DNA from: a virus
DNA length: 52,414 nt
Virus record (IMG/VR): IMGVR_UViG_3300046313_000852
Span: 1-52,414 of that record
Direction: 5' to 3' (one strand)
Part shown: piece by piece, positions 32,279-38,433 of the stretch
How positions within the stretch are numbered: position 1 is the stretch's first letter
Layout of the letters: each line of letters starts with the position of its first letter
The notes under the pieces: model-generated
Told to the model about the DNA's origin: nothing
Databases searched by the model: none
What the model saw: only the letters and a program-made list of their open reading frames with translations
Translations under genes and position numbers: made by a program

Positions 32279-32821
32279 CTAAATCAACAGTCCAAGAGCA
32301 TTTAAACCTTGTGTATGATAGTCGGCTGTAGATTCGAGTGCTTGTGGTGTAGACATGTGAGCAAATGCGGCCGTGTGAAAGATTTCATCAGGTAAGATCT
32401 TCTGGAATACACTGCGAATGTCAGAGTCAATTTCATTGTCACTACACAGGGCACGAATCCGAATCAATCGCATCTTCTCAGCGTGGTGACCCGCGCCAGC
32501 GAGCTCTTCAAAGTTTGTGAGATTTTTGAGGATTGGTTCCCAGTAACGATCACCAGCATAGGTAATCGCAGGTAGAGGGATTCCCCTGGTGGTGAGTAGT
32601 TCACCGATCCAATCTCGATGAGTAGCTTCATCAACTGCAATGCGTCCTAGAATCCTAGCCTTACCTGTTGTATCATCTGCAAATTTAAGTAGGGGAGACT
32701 CCATCAAACTATCCAATCGAGAGGCTGCGAGCGCCTCACCAATGTACTGTCGAGTTAGCCAGTGGGTCAACTTGGCGCTACTCTGTTTAATTTCGACTAA
32801 CCATTGTTCAGTTGTTTTCAT
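32279..32821 (-). CDS. Ferritin-like diiron-type protein (180 aa)
   Basis: Four-helix-bundle signature: VDEATHRDWIG (ExxH), GAGHHAEKMRLI, and ILPDEIFHTAAF (second ExxH), spaced as in ferritin-like diiron carboxylate proteins. The start MKTTEQWLVEIKQ is preferred over one four residues upstream. Enzymes of this fold include the tRNA hydroxylase MiaE as well as unrelated oxidases. The position between tRNA genes makes a tRNA-modifying role worth testing, but sequence alone does not show it. Confidence 0.6.
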   Translation of the reverse strand: MKTTEQWLVEIKQSSAKLTHWLTRQYIGEALAASRLDSLMESPLLKFADDTTGKARILGRIAVDEATHRDWIGELLTTRGIPLPAITYAGDRYWEPILKNLTNFEELAGAGHHAEKMRLIRIRALCSDNEIDSDIRSVFQKILPDEIFHTAAFAHMSTPQALESTADYHTQGLNALGLLI

Positions 32822-32843
32822 GGAACTACTCACTAAAATAATA

Positions 32844-32917
32844 TGGTACCCTCTACTAGATTCGAACTAGTGACCTGCGCCTTATCGGGCGTTGCTCTAC
32901 CACTGCGCTAAGAGGGT
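32844..32917 (-). tRNA. tRNA-Ile (GAU), 6-nt anticodon loop
   Basis: Acceptor ACCCTCT/AGAGGGT, T-arm ACTAG-TTCGAAT-CTAGT and encoded CCA are regular. The anticodon stem CGCC/GGCG leaves the loop CGATAA, one base short, with no U before GAU. Confidence 0.8.
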
Positions 32918-32926
32918 GTATGTTTG

Positions 32927-33016
32927 TGGTGGGCTTGGGGAGGGTCGAACTCCCATGTCCTTTTACAGACGGTAGGACCTAAACCTACTGCGTTTCCTGA
33001 GTTTCGCCACAAGCCC
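32927..33016 (-). tRNA. tRNA-Leu (UAG)
   Basis: Class II tRNA with long variable arm; anticodon arm GTAGG-TTTAGGT-CCTAC, acceptor GGGCTTG/CAAGCCC, A73 and CCA encoded. Confidence 0.95.
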
Positions 33017-33026
33017 GATTTGTCTA

Positions 33027-33272
33027 TTATCTATCAGAAAGCATTTGTGCAATCTTTAAATTTAATACGAAATTTTCTACGGTTAATTTGACGGCCGTCG
33101 CCAATAGTACCATGTCCCTGCAATCGCGTTCTGTAGCCAGGTATGTGTCTAACACGCCGGCGGCTATCAATCGATACGCATCACGCTCAGAGATCTCCAA
33201 CATTCCCCAATCAATTGGGTCGCCACACTCTATTTGCTGAGCGAGTTCGACGAGTTGTTCTGTTAGGTTCAT
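33027..33272 (-). CDS. Hypothetical helical protein (81 aa)
   Basis: MNLTEQLVELAQQIECGDP with DWGMLEISERDAYRLIA, a small soluble helical protein located between tRNA genes. Similar short proteins are frequent in phage early regions. Function unknown. Confidence 0.7.
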   Translation of the reverse strand: MNLTEQLVELAQQIECGDPIDWGMLEISERDAYRLIAAGVLDTYLATERDCRDMVLLATAVKLTVENFVLNLKIAQMLSDR

Positions 33273-33283
33273 ATTTTATTCTA

Positions 33284-33427
33284 CTACAATACGTATCGAG
33301 TGAGAATTAGTTCAATTGTCAAGTACCACGCCCAAAATGGGAGGCAGAACGCAATAAGTGTTGACCAGAAACCTTTGGCAATTACGATACCAGCTACCCA
33401 GAATACAAGCACGGTTAATCTAAACAT
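33284..33427 (-). CDS. Small membrane protein (47 aa)
   Basis: Two hydrophobic helices (LTVLVFWVAGIVIAKGF and LIAFCLPFWAWYLTIELIL); GAAGGA lies about 9 nt upstream of the ATG. Confidence 0.55.
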   Translation of the reverse strand: MFRLTVLVFWVAGIVIAKGFWSTLIAFCLPFWAWYLTIELILTRYVL

Positions 33428-33444
33428 TGACACAGTTCTTCCTT

Positions 33445-33560
33445 CATTAATGATAATGGTGACTTTTAAGCAGGTGGGTAGCCTAAGGCATAACTACCAT
33501 GGGTGAGAATCCGCTCAGAGGGTCGCGTTTCCGATTACCTCATTATTTGCCTCACCTTTT
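33445..33560. other. Unassigned segment with several hairpins
   Basis: Contains GGTAG/CTACC (with a nested GCC/GGC), GGTGAG/CTCACC and CCTC/GAGG pairings between tRNA-Thr and a small membrane gene. It could be a decayed tRNA or another structured RNA; no standard T-arm is present. Confidence 0.35.
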
Positions 33561-33584
33561 GCGCTGATCAGACGCCTATATTAC

Positions 33585-33659
33585 TGGTGCTCCCACAAGG
33601 ACTTGAACCCTGCTTTCCGGATTACAAAACCGGTACATCGCCGTCTATGTTTTGAGAGC
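33585..33659 (-). tRNA. tRNA-Thr (UGU)
   Basis: Acceptor GCTCTCA/TGGGAGC, D-stem ACAT/ATGT, anticodon loop TTTGTAA, T-arm CAGGG-TTCAAGT-CCTTG, CCA encoded. Confidence 0.92.
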
Positions 33660-33670
33660 TTTATCTTTAC

Positions 33671-33763
33671 TGGCGGAAACGAAGGGATTCGAACCCTTGA
33701 TGAGGCTCAACACCCCATACTCCCTTAGCAGGGGAGCACCTTCGGCCACTCGGTCACGTTTCC
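33671..33763 (-). tRNA. tRNA-Ser (GCU)
   Basis: Class II; anticodon arm CTCCC-CTGCTAA-GGGAG, long variable arm, G73 and encoded CCA. Confidence 0.95.
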
Positions 33764-33766
33764 TAC

Positions 33767-33871
33767 TCAACTATAAAAATTCACAACAGCCTTTACGAAT
33801 GCAAAACCTCCCTCAACTGCTGCGATTGATGCCAGTGCAATGATGTACCGTGCATCCCACGATGCTACCAT
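33767..33871 (-). CDS. Possible small membrane peptide (34 aa)
   Basis: MVASWDARYIIALASIAAVE with a hydrophobic core; its ATG overlaps the stop of the peptide gene upstream. Confidence 0.35.
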   Translation of the reverse strand: MVASWDARYIIALASIAAVEGGFAFVKAVVNFYS

Positions 33872-33960
33872 AGTGGAGGGCAACTCAGCATACAATATCG
33901 ATAGGTGATTACGAGAGCGGCGGTGGCAATAATTGCGGAGAGGATCAAAGAACTAGTCAT
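33865..33960 (-). CDS. Possible small membrane peptide (31 aa)
   Basis: MTSSLILSAIIATAALVITY, one hydrophobic helix. A longer frame that includes it would read through three tRNA genes and is rejected. Confidence 0.35.
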   Translation of the reverse strand: MTSSLILSAIIATAALVITYRYCMLSCPPLW

Positions 33961-33995
33961 ATTGTTATGTATGGTATTTGAGGTAGTGAGAAATT

Positions 33996-34082
33996 TGGTG
34001 GAGGTGGTAAGATTCGAACTTACAAGGCCGTTAGGCACCGGGATTACAATCCGGCGGGGAAACCAGTCTCCCCAACACCTCC
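33996..34082 (-). tRNA. tRNA-Tyr (GUA)
   Basis: Class II length; loop TTGTAAT in a CCGG/CCGG stem, T-arm GTAAG-TTCGAAT-CTTAC, acceptor GGAGGTG/CACCTCC, CCA encoded. Confidence 0.92.
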
Positions 34083-34109
34083 ATGGAATAGGCGTGAAAT
34101 AATGAATAT

Positions 34110-34184
34110 TGGCGGACTGTGTGGGGAACGATCCCACGACTTCTTGCTCGACAGGCAAGCGCTCTACCACTGAGCTAACAATCC
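34110..34184 (-). tRNA. tRNA-Asp (GUC)
   Basis: Anticodon arm CTTGC-CTGTCGA-GCAAG, acceptor GGATTGT/ACAGTCC, G73, CCA encoded. Confidence 0.95.
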
Positions 34185-34202
34185 TTATGTATGTGTGTAA
34201 CT

Positions 34203-34291
34203 TGGACCAAGCACTCAGATTTGAACTGAGGTGTGCATGTGATACATGCGGATTTGCAATCCGCCCCCTTCGGCCACTTGGGTATACTTGG
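34203..34291 (-). tRNA. tRNA-Cys (GCA) with long variable arm
   Basis: Acceptor CCAAGTA/TGCTTGG, U73 (a Cys identity base) and encoded CCA. The anticodon arm is GCGGA-TTGCAAA-TCCGC. Unlike normal tRNA-Cys it has a class II D-arm (CCC/GGG) and a 17-nt variable region with an ATGT/ACAT stem. Confidence 0.88.
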
Positions 34292-34299
34292 TTATGTTG

Positions 34300-34375
34300 T
34301 GGCTGACCAGGTTGGTTTCGAACCAACAACCTTCGGTTTTGGAGACCGACGCTCTGCCAATTGAGCTACTGATCA
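34300..34375 (-). tRNA. tRNA-Trp (CCA)
   Basis: Anticodon arm TCGGT-CTCCAAA-ACCGA, acceptor TGATCAG/CTGGTCA, G73, CCA encoded. Confidence 0.95.
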
Positions 34376-34387
34376 AAAAAAATTACT

Positions 34388-34462
34388 GGTGGCATCACAT
34401 GAGGACTCTTACCCCAGAGTGTGTTATGGAGAACACACCAACAAACGATGCATCATGCCACC
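34388..34462 (-). ncRNA. tRNA-like RNA with TAAGAGT T-loop (copy 1)
   Basis: Closed by GGTGGCAT/ATGCCACC. Contains GTGTGTT-CTCCAT-AACACAC where an anticodon arm would be, and TGGGG-TAAGAGT-CCTCA in the T-arm place, with 4 extra bases before the closing stem. The same T-arm-like hairpin occurs in a second element about 1 kb away. It is not a standard tRNA. Confidence 0.5.
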
Positions 34463-34507
34463 ACGATGCATTCTGTTTACTATTTCGGTTAATTACGCCG
34501 ACTAATT

Positions 34508-34583
34508 TGGTTGCGGATGGAACGATTTGAACGCCTCCTTGAGGTTATGAGCCTCGTGTGCTGCCGGATTACACTACACCGCG
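34508..34583 (-). tRNA. tRNA-fMet-like (CAU)
   Basis: Anticodon loop CTCATAA in a GAGG/CCTC stem, T-loop TTCAAAT, A73 and CCA encoded. The unpaired C1/A72 at the top of the acceptor is the hallmark of initiator tRNA. The acceptor has two further mismatches and the T-stem is irregular, so activity is uncertain. Its 5' half overlaps the end of the HNH gene. Confidence 0.75.
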
Positions 34584-34587
34584 ATAA
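34557..34587 (-). repeat. 31-bp direct repeat, copy A (tRNA-fMet 5' half)
   Basis: Identical to 35362-35392. The two copies flank the HNH gene, whose stop codon lies within this copy. Confidence 0.95.
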
Positions 34588-35296
34588 CTTTTAATTTACT
34601 TACAGATTTCCGTAGAAAATAACCCGTTGGTGGTTTTGTTAATTCCCACTTTTTTACCCAACGATTCACGCCATTGTCTGACATATTATACTTTTTACCA
34701 ATTTTTGTTAACGGTATCTTCCACAATAATTCTTGCAATTCCTCTTTTGTAAAGTTTGCTTTTATAGGTTGTGGAATATATGGCGGCTTCTTTGCAACTG
34801 GTGAGTTCAATTGGGTTTTATTCCTACCAGCAAATGTGGTGGTTTGACTATGACAATTCGGACATAAGAAGCACAAATTTTCTAATCTGTGATCAGTTCG
34901 TACTCCATTCTTGTGTTCTAGTTGTAAAGTAATGGGAGTACCTTGCCAAATTGGCCCCATATCACAATTTACACATTTGTATTGTAGAACACCTTCCTTA
35001 ATCAAACGCTTTTTCAAAGACGAACGGTCATAATTCGTGGATTCTATTAATATTTCTGACAGTGGGCGGCCGGTAGATCCATTTCTTGTCTGAGGTCTAT
35101 TTAAGTGAGGATCGAAATGTGAAATATCTATCCCATACTTCGCAACATATTTCCTAAATGTAACAGCATTTGATGCAGGAGTAAGCCCCAGCTGTCTTAA
35201 TACTTCACTCATTGAGACCGATTTTTTAATCAACTCCTCCAACATTTGGCGATTATGCCAATCTACTTTAAAACTACCTCTTTTTATATTGACCAT
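34574..35296 (-). CDS. HNH homing endonuclease
   Basis: A 240-residue protein with N-terminal helices (MVNIKRGSFKVDWHNRQMLE, a MSEVLRQLGL turn), then LQYKCVNCDMGPIW (zinc-binding CxxC), LQLEHKNGVRTDHRLENLCF (the EHxNG...N HNH core) and LCPNCHSQTTTFAGRN (second CxxC). Its end (NMSDNGVNRWVKK) is a helix-turn-helix. It is a freestanding mobile endonuclease inserted at tRNA-fMet. A CATAAATA late box lies upstream. Confidence 0.9.
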   Translation of the reverse strand: MVNIKRGSFKVDWHNRQMLEELIKKSVSMSEVLRQLGLTPASNAVTFRKYVAKYGIDISHFDPHLNRPQTRNGSTGRPLSEILIESTNYDRSSLKKRLIKEGVLQYKCVNCDMGPIWQGTPITLQLEHKNGVRTDHRLENLCFLCPNCHSQTTTFAGRNKTQLNSPVAKKPPYIPQPIKANFTKEELQELLWKIPLTKIGKKYNMSDNGVNRWVKKWELTKPPTGYFLRKSVSKLKVIAV

Positions 35297-35321
35297 ACTA
35301 TAGATTTGTCATCTGCTTGTC

Positions 35322-35329
35322 TATTTATG
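35322..35329 (-). promoter_or_regulatory. Late promoter box (CATAAATA)
   Basis: Minus-strand CATAAATAGAC upstream of the HNH gene, the same box as before the second HNH gene. Confidence 0.55.
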
Positions 35330-35361
35330 ATGGCCAGCGAGATGGTTAGTTGGTGGGCTCA

Positions 35362-35392
35362 TGTGCTGCCGGATTACACTACACCGCGATAA
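35362..35392 (-). repeat. 31-bp direct repeat, copy B (orphan tRNA 5' half)
   Basis: A second copy of the acceptor 5' strand and D-arm of tRNA-fMet. No anticodon or T-arm follows, so it is a remnant left by insertion of the HNH gene. Confidence 0.9.
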
Positions 35393-35398
35393 ATTTCT

Positions 35399-35497
35399 GG
35401 GTCCATTCTGTGAGGACTCTTACCTCAGATTTTCTTCTACCCTTTCGGGGGCAGACACTGTATACACTGTATACACAGTAAGAATGACCATAGACCC
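35399..35497 (-). ncRNA. tRNA-like RNA with TAAGAGT T-loop (copy 2)
   Basis: Closed by an 8-bp stem (GGGTCTAT/ATGGACCC on the minus strand, one G-U). Holds CTGCCC-CCGAAA-GGGTAG as the central hairpin, two TGTATACA palindromes and TGAGG-TAAGAGT-CCTCA near the 3' end, as in copy 1. No anticodon loop of 7 nt is present. Confidence 0.5.
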
Positions 35498-35590
35498 GAG
35501 ATCAGTTCTGTTTACTTCTACATCACGTCTGATGTACTAATTTTGGCTTTAGTTGCTACTGAGCTATATGCTAATGATAAAATGATAATT

Positions 35591-35692
35591 GTGAGGCTGT
35601 GCGAGCTCATCTGCACACTTAGGCTTTTTGTCTTCTCGGTCCAGCTGGCTCTTACGACTGTAGCGTCACCTCAAAAAAAGGTGCTCCCTCAC
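35591..35692 (-). ncRNA. Candidate structured RNA, cloverleaf-like
   Basis: A GTGAGG/CCTCAC closing stem encloses CACCT/AGGTG and TGTGC/GCACA hairpins. Only base pairing supports it; it may be another derivative of the tRNA-like family. The flanking 35498-35590 shows a CATCA/TGATG hairpin and no gene. Confidence 0.35.
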
Positions 35693-35715
35693 TCAATCAT
35701 ATAAAGTACACAAAG

Positions 35716-35801
35716 TGCTGGACACAGGATTCGAACCTGCGATGGATAATAAAATCAATAGCTTACAAGGCTATTCCCGTCAACCGCTTGGGTAATCCAG
35801 C
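35716..35801 (-). tRNA. tRNA-Thr (UGU) with long variable region
   Basis: Acceptor GCTGGAT/GTCCAGC with the ThrRS identity pairs G1-C72 and C2-G71, anticodon arm ATAGC-CTTGTAA-GCTAT, T-arm GCAGG-TTCGAAT-CCTGT, A73. The D-arm (CCC/GGG) and the 17-nt variable region are of class II type. CCA is not encoded. Confidence 0.82.
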
Positions 35802-35847
35802 ACTTTGTATACTCACTATGAGTGGTGGGTGCACGTTGTATGTCTTC

Positions 35848-35918
35848 AGCGGAATGTCAGAATCGAACTGACAACCACAGTTTGGAAAACTGTCGTTTTA
35901 CCATTAAACTAATCCCGC
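35848..35918 (-). tRNA. tRNA-Gly (UCC)
   Basis: Anticodon arm ACAGT-TTTCCAA-ACTGT, acceptor GCGGGAT/ATTCCGC, U73; CCA not encoded. Confidence 0.92.
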
Positions 35919-36018
35919 ATAAGTTGGACGTGTGTCGATGAAGCCCCACGATTATCCAATACGTGGTATTTTTCGGACTTGGCTTTCCAGTATTTACTGA
36001 CTGGATACATTTCAGAAC

Positions 36019-36108
36019 TGGCGGAAGTAGTGAGATTCGAACTCACGGACGAATTGCTCCGTCGGCAGTTTTCAAGACTGCTCCATTAAACCACTTTGGT
36101 ACACTTCC
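36019..36108 (-). tRNA. tRNA-Ser (UGA)
   Basis: Class II; anticodon arm GCAGT-CTTGAAA-ACTGC, long variable arm, G73 and CCA encoded. Confidence 0.93.
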
Positions 36109-36129
36109 TTAAAATATTCCCATAATTTT

Positions 36130-36205
36130 TGGCAGGCCGGGCAGGGTTCGAACCTGCGACACTTCGCGTCAAAGGCGAATGCTCTACCAGCTGAGCTACC
36201 GACCA
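36130..36205 (-). tRNA. tRNA-Gln (UUG), second copy
   Basis: Anticodon arm TTCGC-CTTTGAC-GCGAA, T-arm GCAGG-TTCGAAC-CCTGC, G73 and CCA encoded. Position 1/72 is a U-U mismatch. Sequence differs widely from the first tRNA-Gln. Confidence 0.92.
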
Positions 36206-36216
36206 ACAGAAAATTA

Positions 36217-36291
36217 TGGTGGACCGTCCCAGAATCGAACTGGGGACTATAGCTTGCAAAGCTATCGTGTTACCATCTATACCAACAGCCC
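36217..36291 (-). tRNA. tRNA-Ala (UGC)
   Basis: Anticodon arm ATAGC-TTTGCAA-GCTAT, acceptor GGGCTGT/ACGGTCC with the G3-U70 pair, A73, CCA encoded. Confidence 0.95.
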
Positions 36292-36310
36292 TTTTGTTTA
36301 CGTGTGCGTG

Positions 36311-36385
36311 TGGGTCAAATAATGGGGATCGAACCCATGCTAACAGAATCACAATCTGTGTTGCTACCATTACAACATATTTGAC
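36311..36385 (-). tRNA. tRNA-His (GUG)
   Basis: Anticodon arm ACAGA-TTGTGAT-TCTGT, acceptor TCAAATA/TATTTGA with G-1 opposite C73 as required for HisRS; CCA encoded. Confidence 0.95.
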
Positions 36386-36388
36386 ATA

Positions 36389-37006
36389 CTATAACTCACC
36401 AAGTTGTTGTGCGCTAATCACGATCCTACGTGCTTGGTGTTTATTGTCGATTCCCCAAATTTCCTTGTTTCGACCGAGCGTCCGATACTCAACGTCGCTT
36501 TTAATTTGGGTAATTTCACGAGGTGGTATCAGACTTACGTAGTATACCCACAAATCCATGCGTAGCGCATCCAGAATCCTATTGTCCCAGAATCGTTGCC
36601 CATCTTCCGTTTGTTGGGAGTCGGTAATGATTGATCTATACTTCGGTAACAAGCACTCGAAGAATACGAATTCGGTGAGCCCCCTTGTCTGAAATACCTG
36701 GGAGTCTCTCCACACCATTACTTGCTGTGCGCAAGTTGTTCTGAGGTATGAGTTTGAGCCAACGGTAAATTGCATTGCGTATGCCGCTCTCTGAGTATCA
36801 TTTTCGATCAGTGCGTATGCTCTCGTCGACTCGTAAAGAGTATAGTCACCTATTTGTTTGATCGCTATTGGTCGCTTTGTTTCGAAAAACTTGTGAGTAA
36901 ATGCGGCATTCTTAATGTTATCCATCAGATGAAAATCAGTCGGAAACACAGACTGAGGCATTTCAAACAGCACCGCCGGTTCGACCAGCGATTGTATAAA
37001 TTTCAT
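36389..37006 (-). CDS. Hypothetical protein with possible capsid-targeting peptide (205 aa)
   Basis: Start MKFIQSLVEPA is preferred over one eight residues upstream; its LVE|P could be a prohead-protease site. The protein is mixed alpha/beta with no recognised catalytic motif (YTLYESTRAYALIEN, FVFFECLLPKYRSII). It lies inside the tRNA cluster 3 nt from tRNA-His. Confidence 0.65.
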   Translation of the reverse strand: MKFIQSLVEPAVLFEMPQSVFPTDFHLMDNIKNAAFTHKFFETKRPIAIKQIGDYTLYESTRAYALIENDTQRAAYAMQFTVGSNSYLRTTCAQQVMVWRDSQVFQTRGLTEFVFFECLLPKYRSIITDSQQTEDGQRFWDNRILDALRMDLWVYYVSLIPPREITQIKSDVEYRTLGRNKEIWGIDNKHQARRIVISAQQLGEL

Positions 37007-37025
37007 TGTGTATCCTAGGTTATGT

Positions 37026-37098
37026 TGCAACTACAGAGAATTGAACTCTGATTACTGGCGATGAAACCCCAGCGTCCTAGACATTAGACGATAGTCGC
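37026..37098 (-). tRNA. tRNA-Glu (UUC), irregular copy
   Basis: Acceptor GCGACTA/TAGTTGC, T-arm CAGAG-TTCAATT-CTCTG, loop GTTTCAT. The anticodon stem CTGGG pairs with C-CCAG only if one G is bulged. CCA not encoded. A regular tRNA-Glu lies 1.2 kb away. Confidence 0.78.
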
Positions 37099-37109
37099 AT
37101 TTATTTTTG

Positions 37110-37204
37110 TGGCTCCCCAGGCAGGCATCGAACCTGCATATTACGGCTTCCGCCCTTTACGTCTGATTAACAGTCAGGTCTCTTACCAATTAGAGTACCG
37201 GGGA
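37110..37204 (-). tRNA. tRNA-Asn (GUU) with 24-nt variable arm
   Basis: Acceptor TCCCCGG/CTGGGGA, anticodon loop CTGTTAA, T-arm GCAGG-TTCGATG-CCTGC, G73 and CCA encoded. Between anticodon arm and T-arm there are 24 nt containing a CGG-AAG-CCG-type hairpin, where normal tRNA-Asn has 5. Confidence 0.88.
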
Positions 37205-37250
37205 ATATATTATTGAAAAATTCAATTTGGCTCTTACTCTGAGTAACGAT

Positions 37251-37258
37251 CATAAATA
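37251..37258 (+). promoter_or_regulatory. Late promoter box (CATAAATA)
   Basis: CATAAATAGATAC upstream of the plus-strand HNH gene. Confidence 0.6.
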
Positions 37259-37282
37259 GATACGACTCATTGGGGAAATGTT

Positions 37283-38131
37283 TTGACACCTTCACAACAA
37301 TCGGATATTAAAATCATACAAGATTTTGTAAAAATGCATCAACGATTGCCTACGTACACAGAAAATACCAAGACTATTGGATTTCCTAATGGCGCATATT
37401 GGCGAAAGAATTTTGGTACATTCAAAAACGCTTTAACTATGGCAGGGTATACTAATAATAATGGTGTTAAATTGACAGAGACATTTGCATGCAGTTGTTG
37501 CCACACTGAGTTTACACTAGTAGGATCCAAATTGTCCAGTCATAAACAAACAAATAGAGGGGACACACATTTTTGCTCTAGAACTTGCTCCACCAGGTTT
37601 ACAAATCTACGGCGAGGCCCAAAGACAGAAGAGGTTAAACAGAAGATAAAACAGTCTGTTCAACGATACAAAGACTCTGTACCAAATCCAAAGAGATTAG
37701 TAGCGGCGGGTCCACATAGCAAGTTGGTTACATGTAACTGTGCACACTGTAATCTGAAATTTGCGTCGCGACTCCGCCGCAAATATTGCACAAGCCATGT
37801 GGATATGTACAAGAGCAACAATCGAAATCAATATGCTTTTACTTTTGGTCTTTCTGATCATCCCACACTATTTCCCAACCTTGTTGAGTTATTAACAACA
37901 TATGGTGTGTGGAGCTATACAAATACAACTGGCATCACCAGAGATCACCGGATTTCTGTCAATGAATCAATCAAAAACGGCTACGACCCATATTATATCA
38001 AACACCCCATCAACTGTGAACTTATGAGTTGGAGCGATAATAACAAAAAGAAGACTCGGTGCTCAACCACTTATAGTGAACTTGTTAAAGCGGTTGATGA
38101 ATATGATAAAAACTATAACTCTTGCACTTGA
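37283..38131 (+). CDS. HNH homing endonuclease (282 aa)
   Basis: Contains two Cys4-type clusters (CSCCHTEF with HFCSRTC, and CNCAHCNLKF with KYCTSH) and the HNH core GITRDHRISVNESIKNGYDP followed by HPINCELMSWSDNNKKK. A helical region with RRGPKTEEVKQKIKQS, reminiscent of NUMOD3, separates them. It is the only plus-strand gene in the tRNA cluster and lies between two copies of an Asn-Glu tRNA unit. Confidence 0.88.
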   Translation: MTPSQQSDIKIIQDFVKMHQRLPTYTENTKTIGFPNGAYWRKNFGTFKNALTMAGYTNNNGVKLTETFACSCCHTEFTLVGSKLSSHKQTNRGDTHFCSRTCSTRFTNLRRGPKTEEVKQKIKQSVQRYKDSVPNPKRLVAAGPHSKLVTCNCAHCNLKFASRLRRKYCTSHVDMYKSNNRNQYAFTFGLSDHPTLFPNLVELLTTYGVWSYTNTTGITRDHRISVNESIKNGYDPYYIKHPINCELMSWSDNNKKKTRCSTTYSELVKAVDEYDKNYNSCT

Positions 38132-38139
38132 TTTTAATT

Positions 38140-38217
38140 TGGTCTCTGATGTGGGATTTGAACTCACACTATGCATCTGTTCGACAGATGTGCCGCACCA
38201 GATTAGGCGAATCAGAG
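38140..38217 (-). tRNA. tRNA with CGA anticodon but short variable loop
   Basis: Acceptor CTCTGAT/ATCAGAG, D-stem GCC/GGC, anticodon arm CATCT-GTCGAAC-AGATG, T-loop TTCAAAT, A73 and encoded CCA. CGA would read Ser UCG, yet the variable loop is 6 nt and the serine long arm is absent. The T-stem has an A-C mismatch. Confidence 0.75.
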
Positions 38218-38225
38218 ATATTATT

Positions 38226-38299
38226 TGGTACAGATACGGGGAGTCGAACCCCGCTTAGTAGAGAGAAAATCTACTGTCCTACCGATAGACGATATCTGC
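38226..38299 (-). tRNA. tRNA-Glu (UUC)
   Basis: Anticodon arm GTAGA-TTTTCTC-TCTAC, T-arm CGGGG-TTCGACT-CCCCG, acceptor GCAGATA/TATCTGT, CCA encoded. Confidence 0.93.
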
Positions 38300-38304
38300 A
38301 TTTA

Positions 38305-38350
38305 TTTTTGTGGCTCCCTAGACAGGCATATTGAACCTGCATATTACGAC
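38305..38350 (-). pseudogene. Truncated tRNA-Asn copy
   Basis: Matches the 3' part of the tRNA-Asn at 37.1 kb, including GTAATATGCAGG, most of the T-arm and GGGAGCCACAAAAATAAATGC, but with an insertion in the T-loop and no anticodon half. Confidence 0.75.
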
Positions 38351-38351
38351 T

Positions 38352-38425
38352 TGGTCAGGGTAGAAGGAATCGAACCTTCACCACGACGTCCCAAACGTCG
38401 CATGATACCATTTCACCACACCCTG
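38352..38425 (-). tRNA. tRNA-Pro (UGG)
   Basis: Anticodon arm CGACG-TTTGGGA-CGTCG, acceptor CAGGGTG/TACCCTG, A73, CCA encoded. Confidence 0.94.
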
Positions 38426-38433
38426 ATAACTAA

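Noticed and set aside
33865-34329. 154-codon minus-strand frame
   Set aside because: Reads through tRNA-Tyr, tRNA-Asp and tRNA-Cys; only its last 31 codons could be a separate peptide.
36086-36370. 94-codon minus-strand frame
   Set aside because: Runs through tRNA-Gln, tRNA-Ala and tRNA-His genes.
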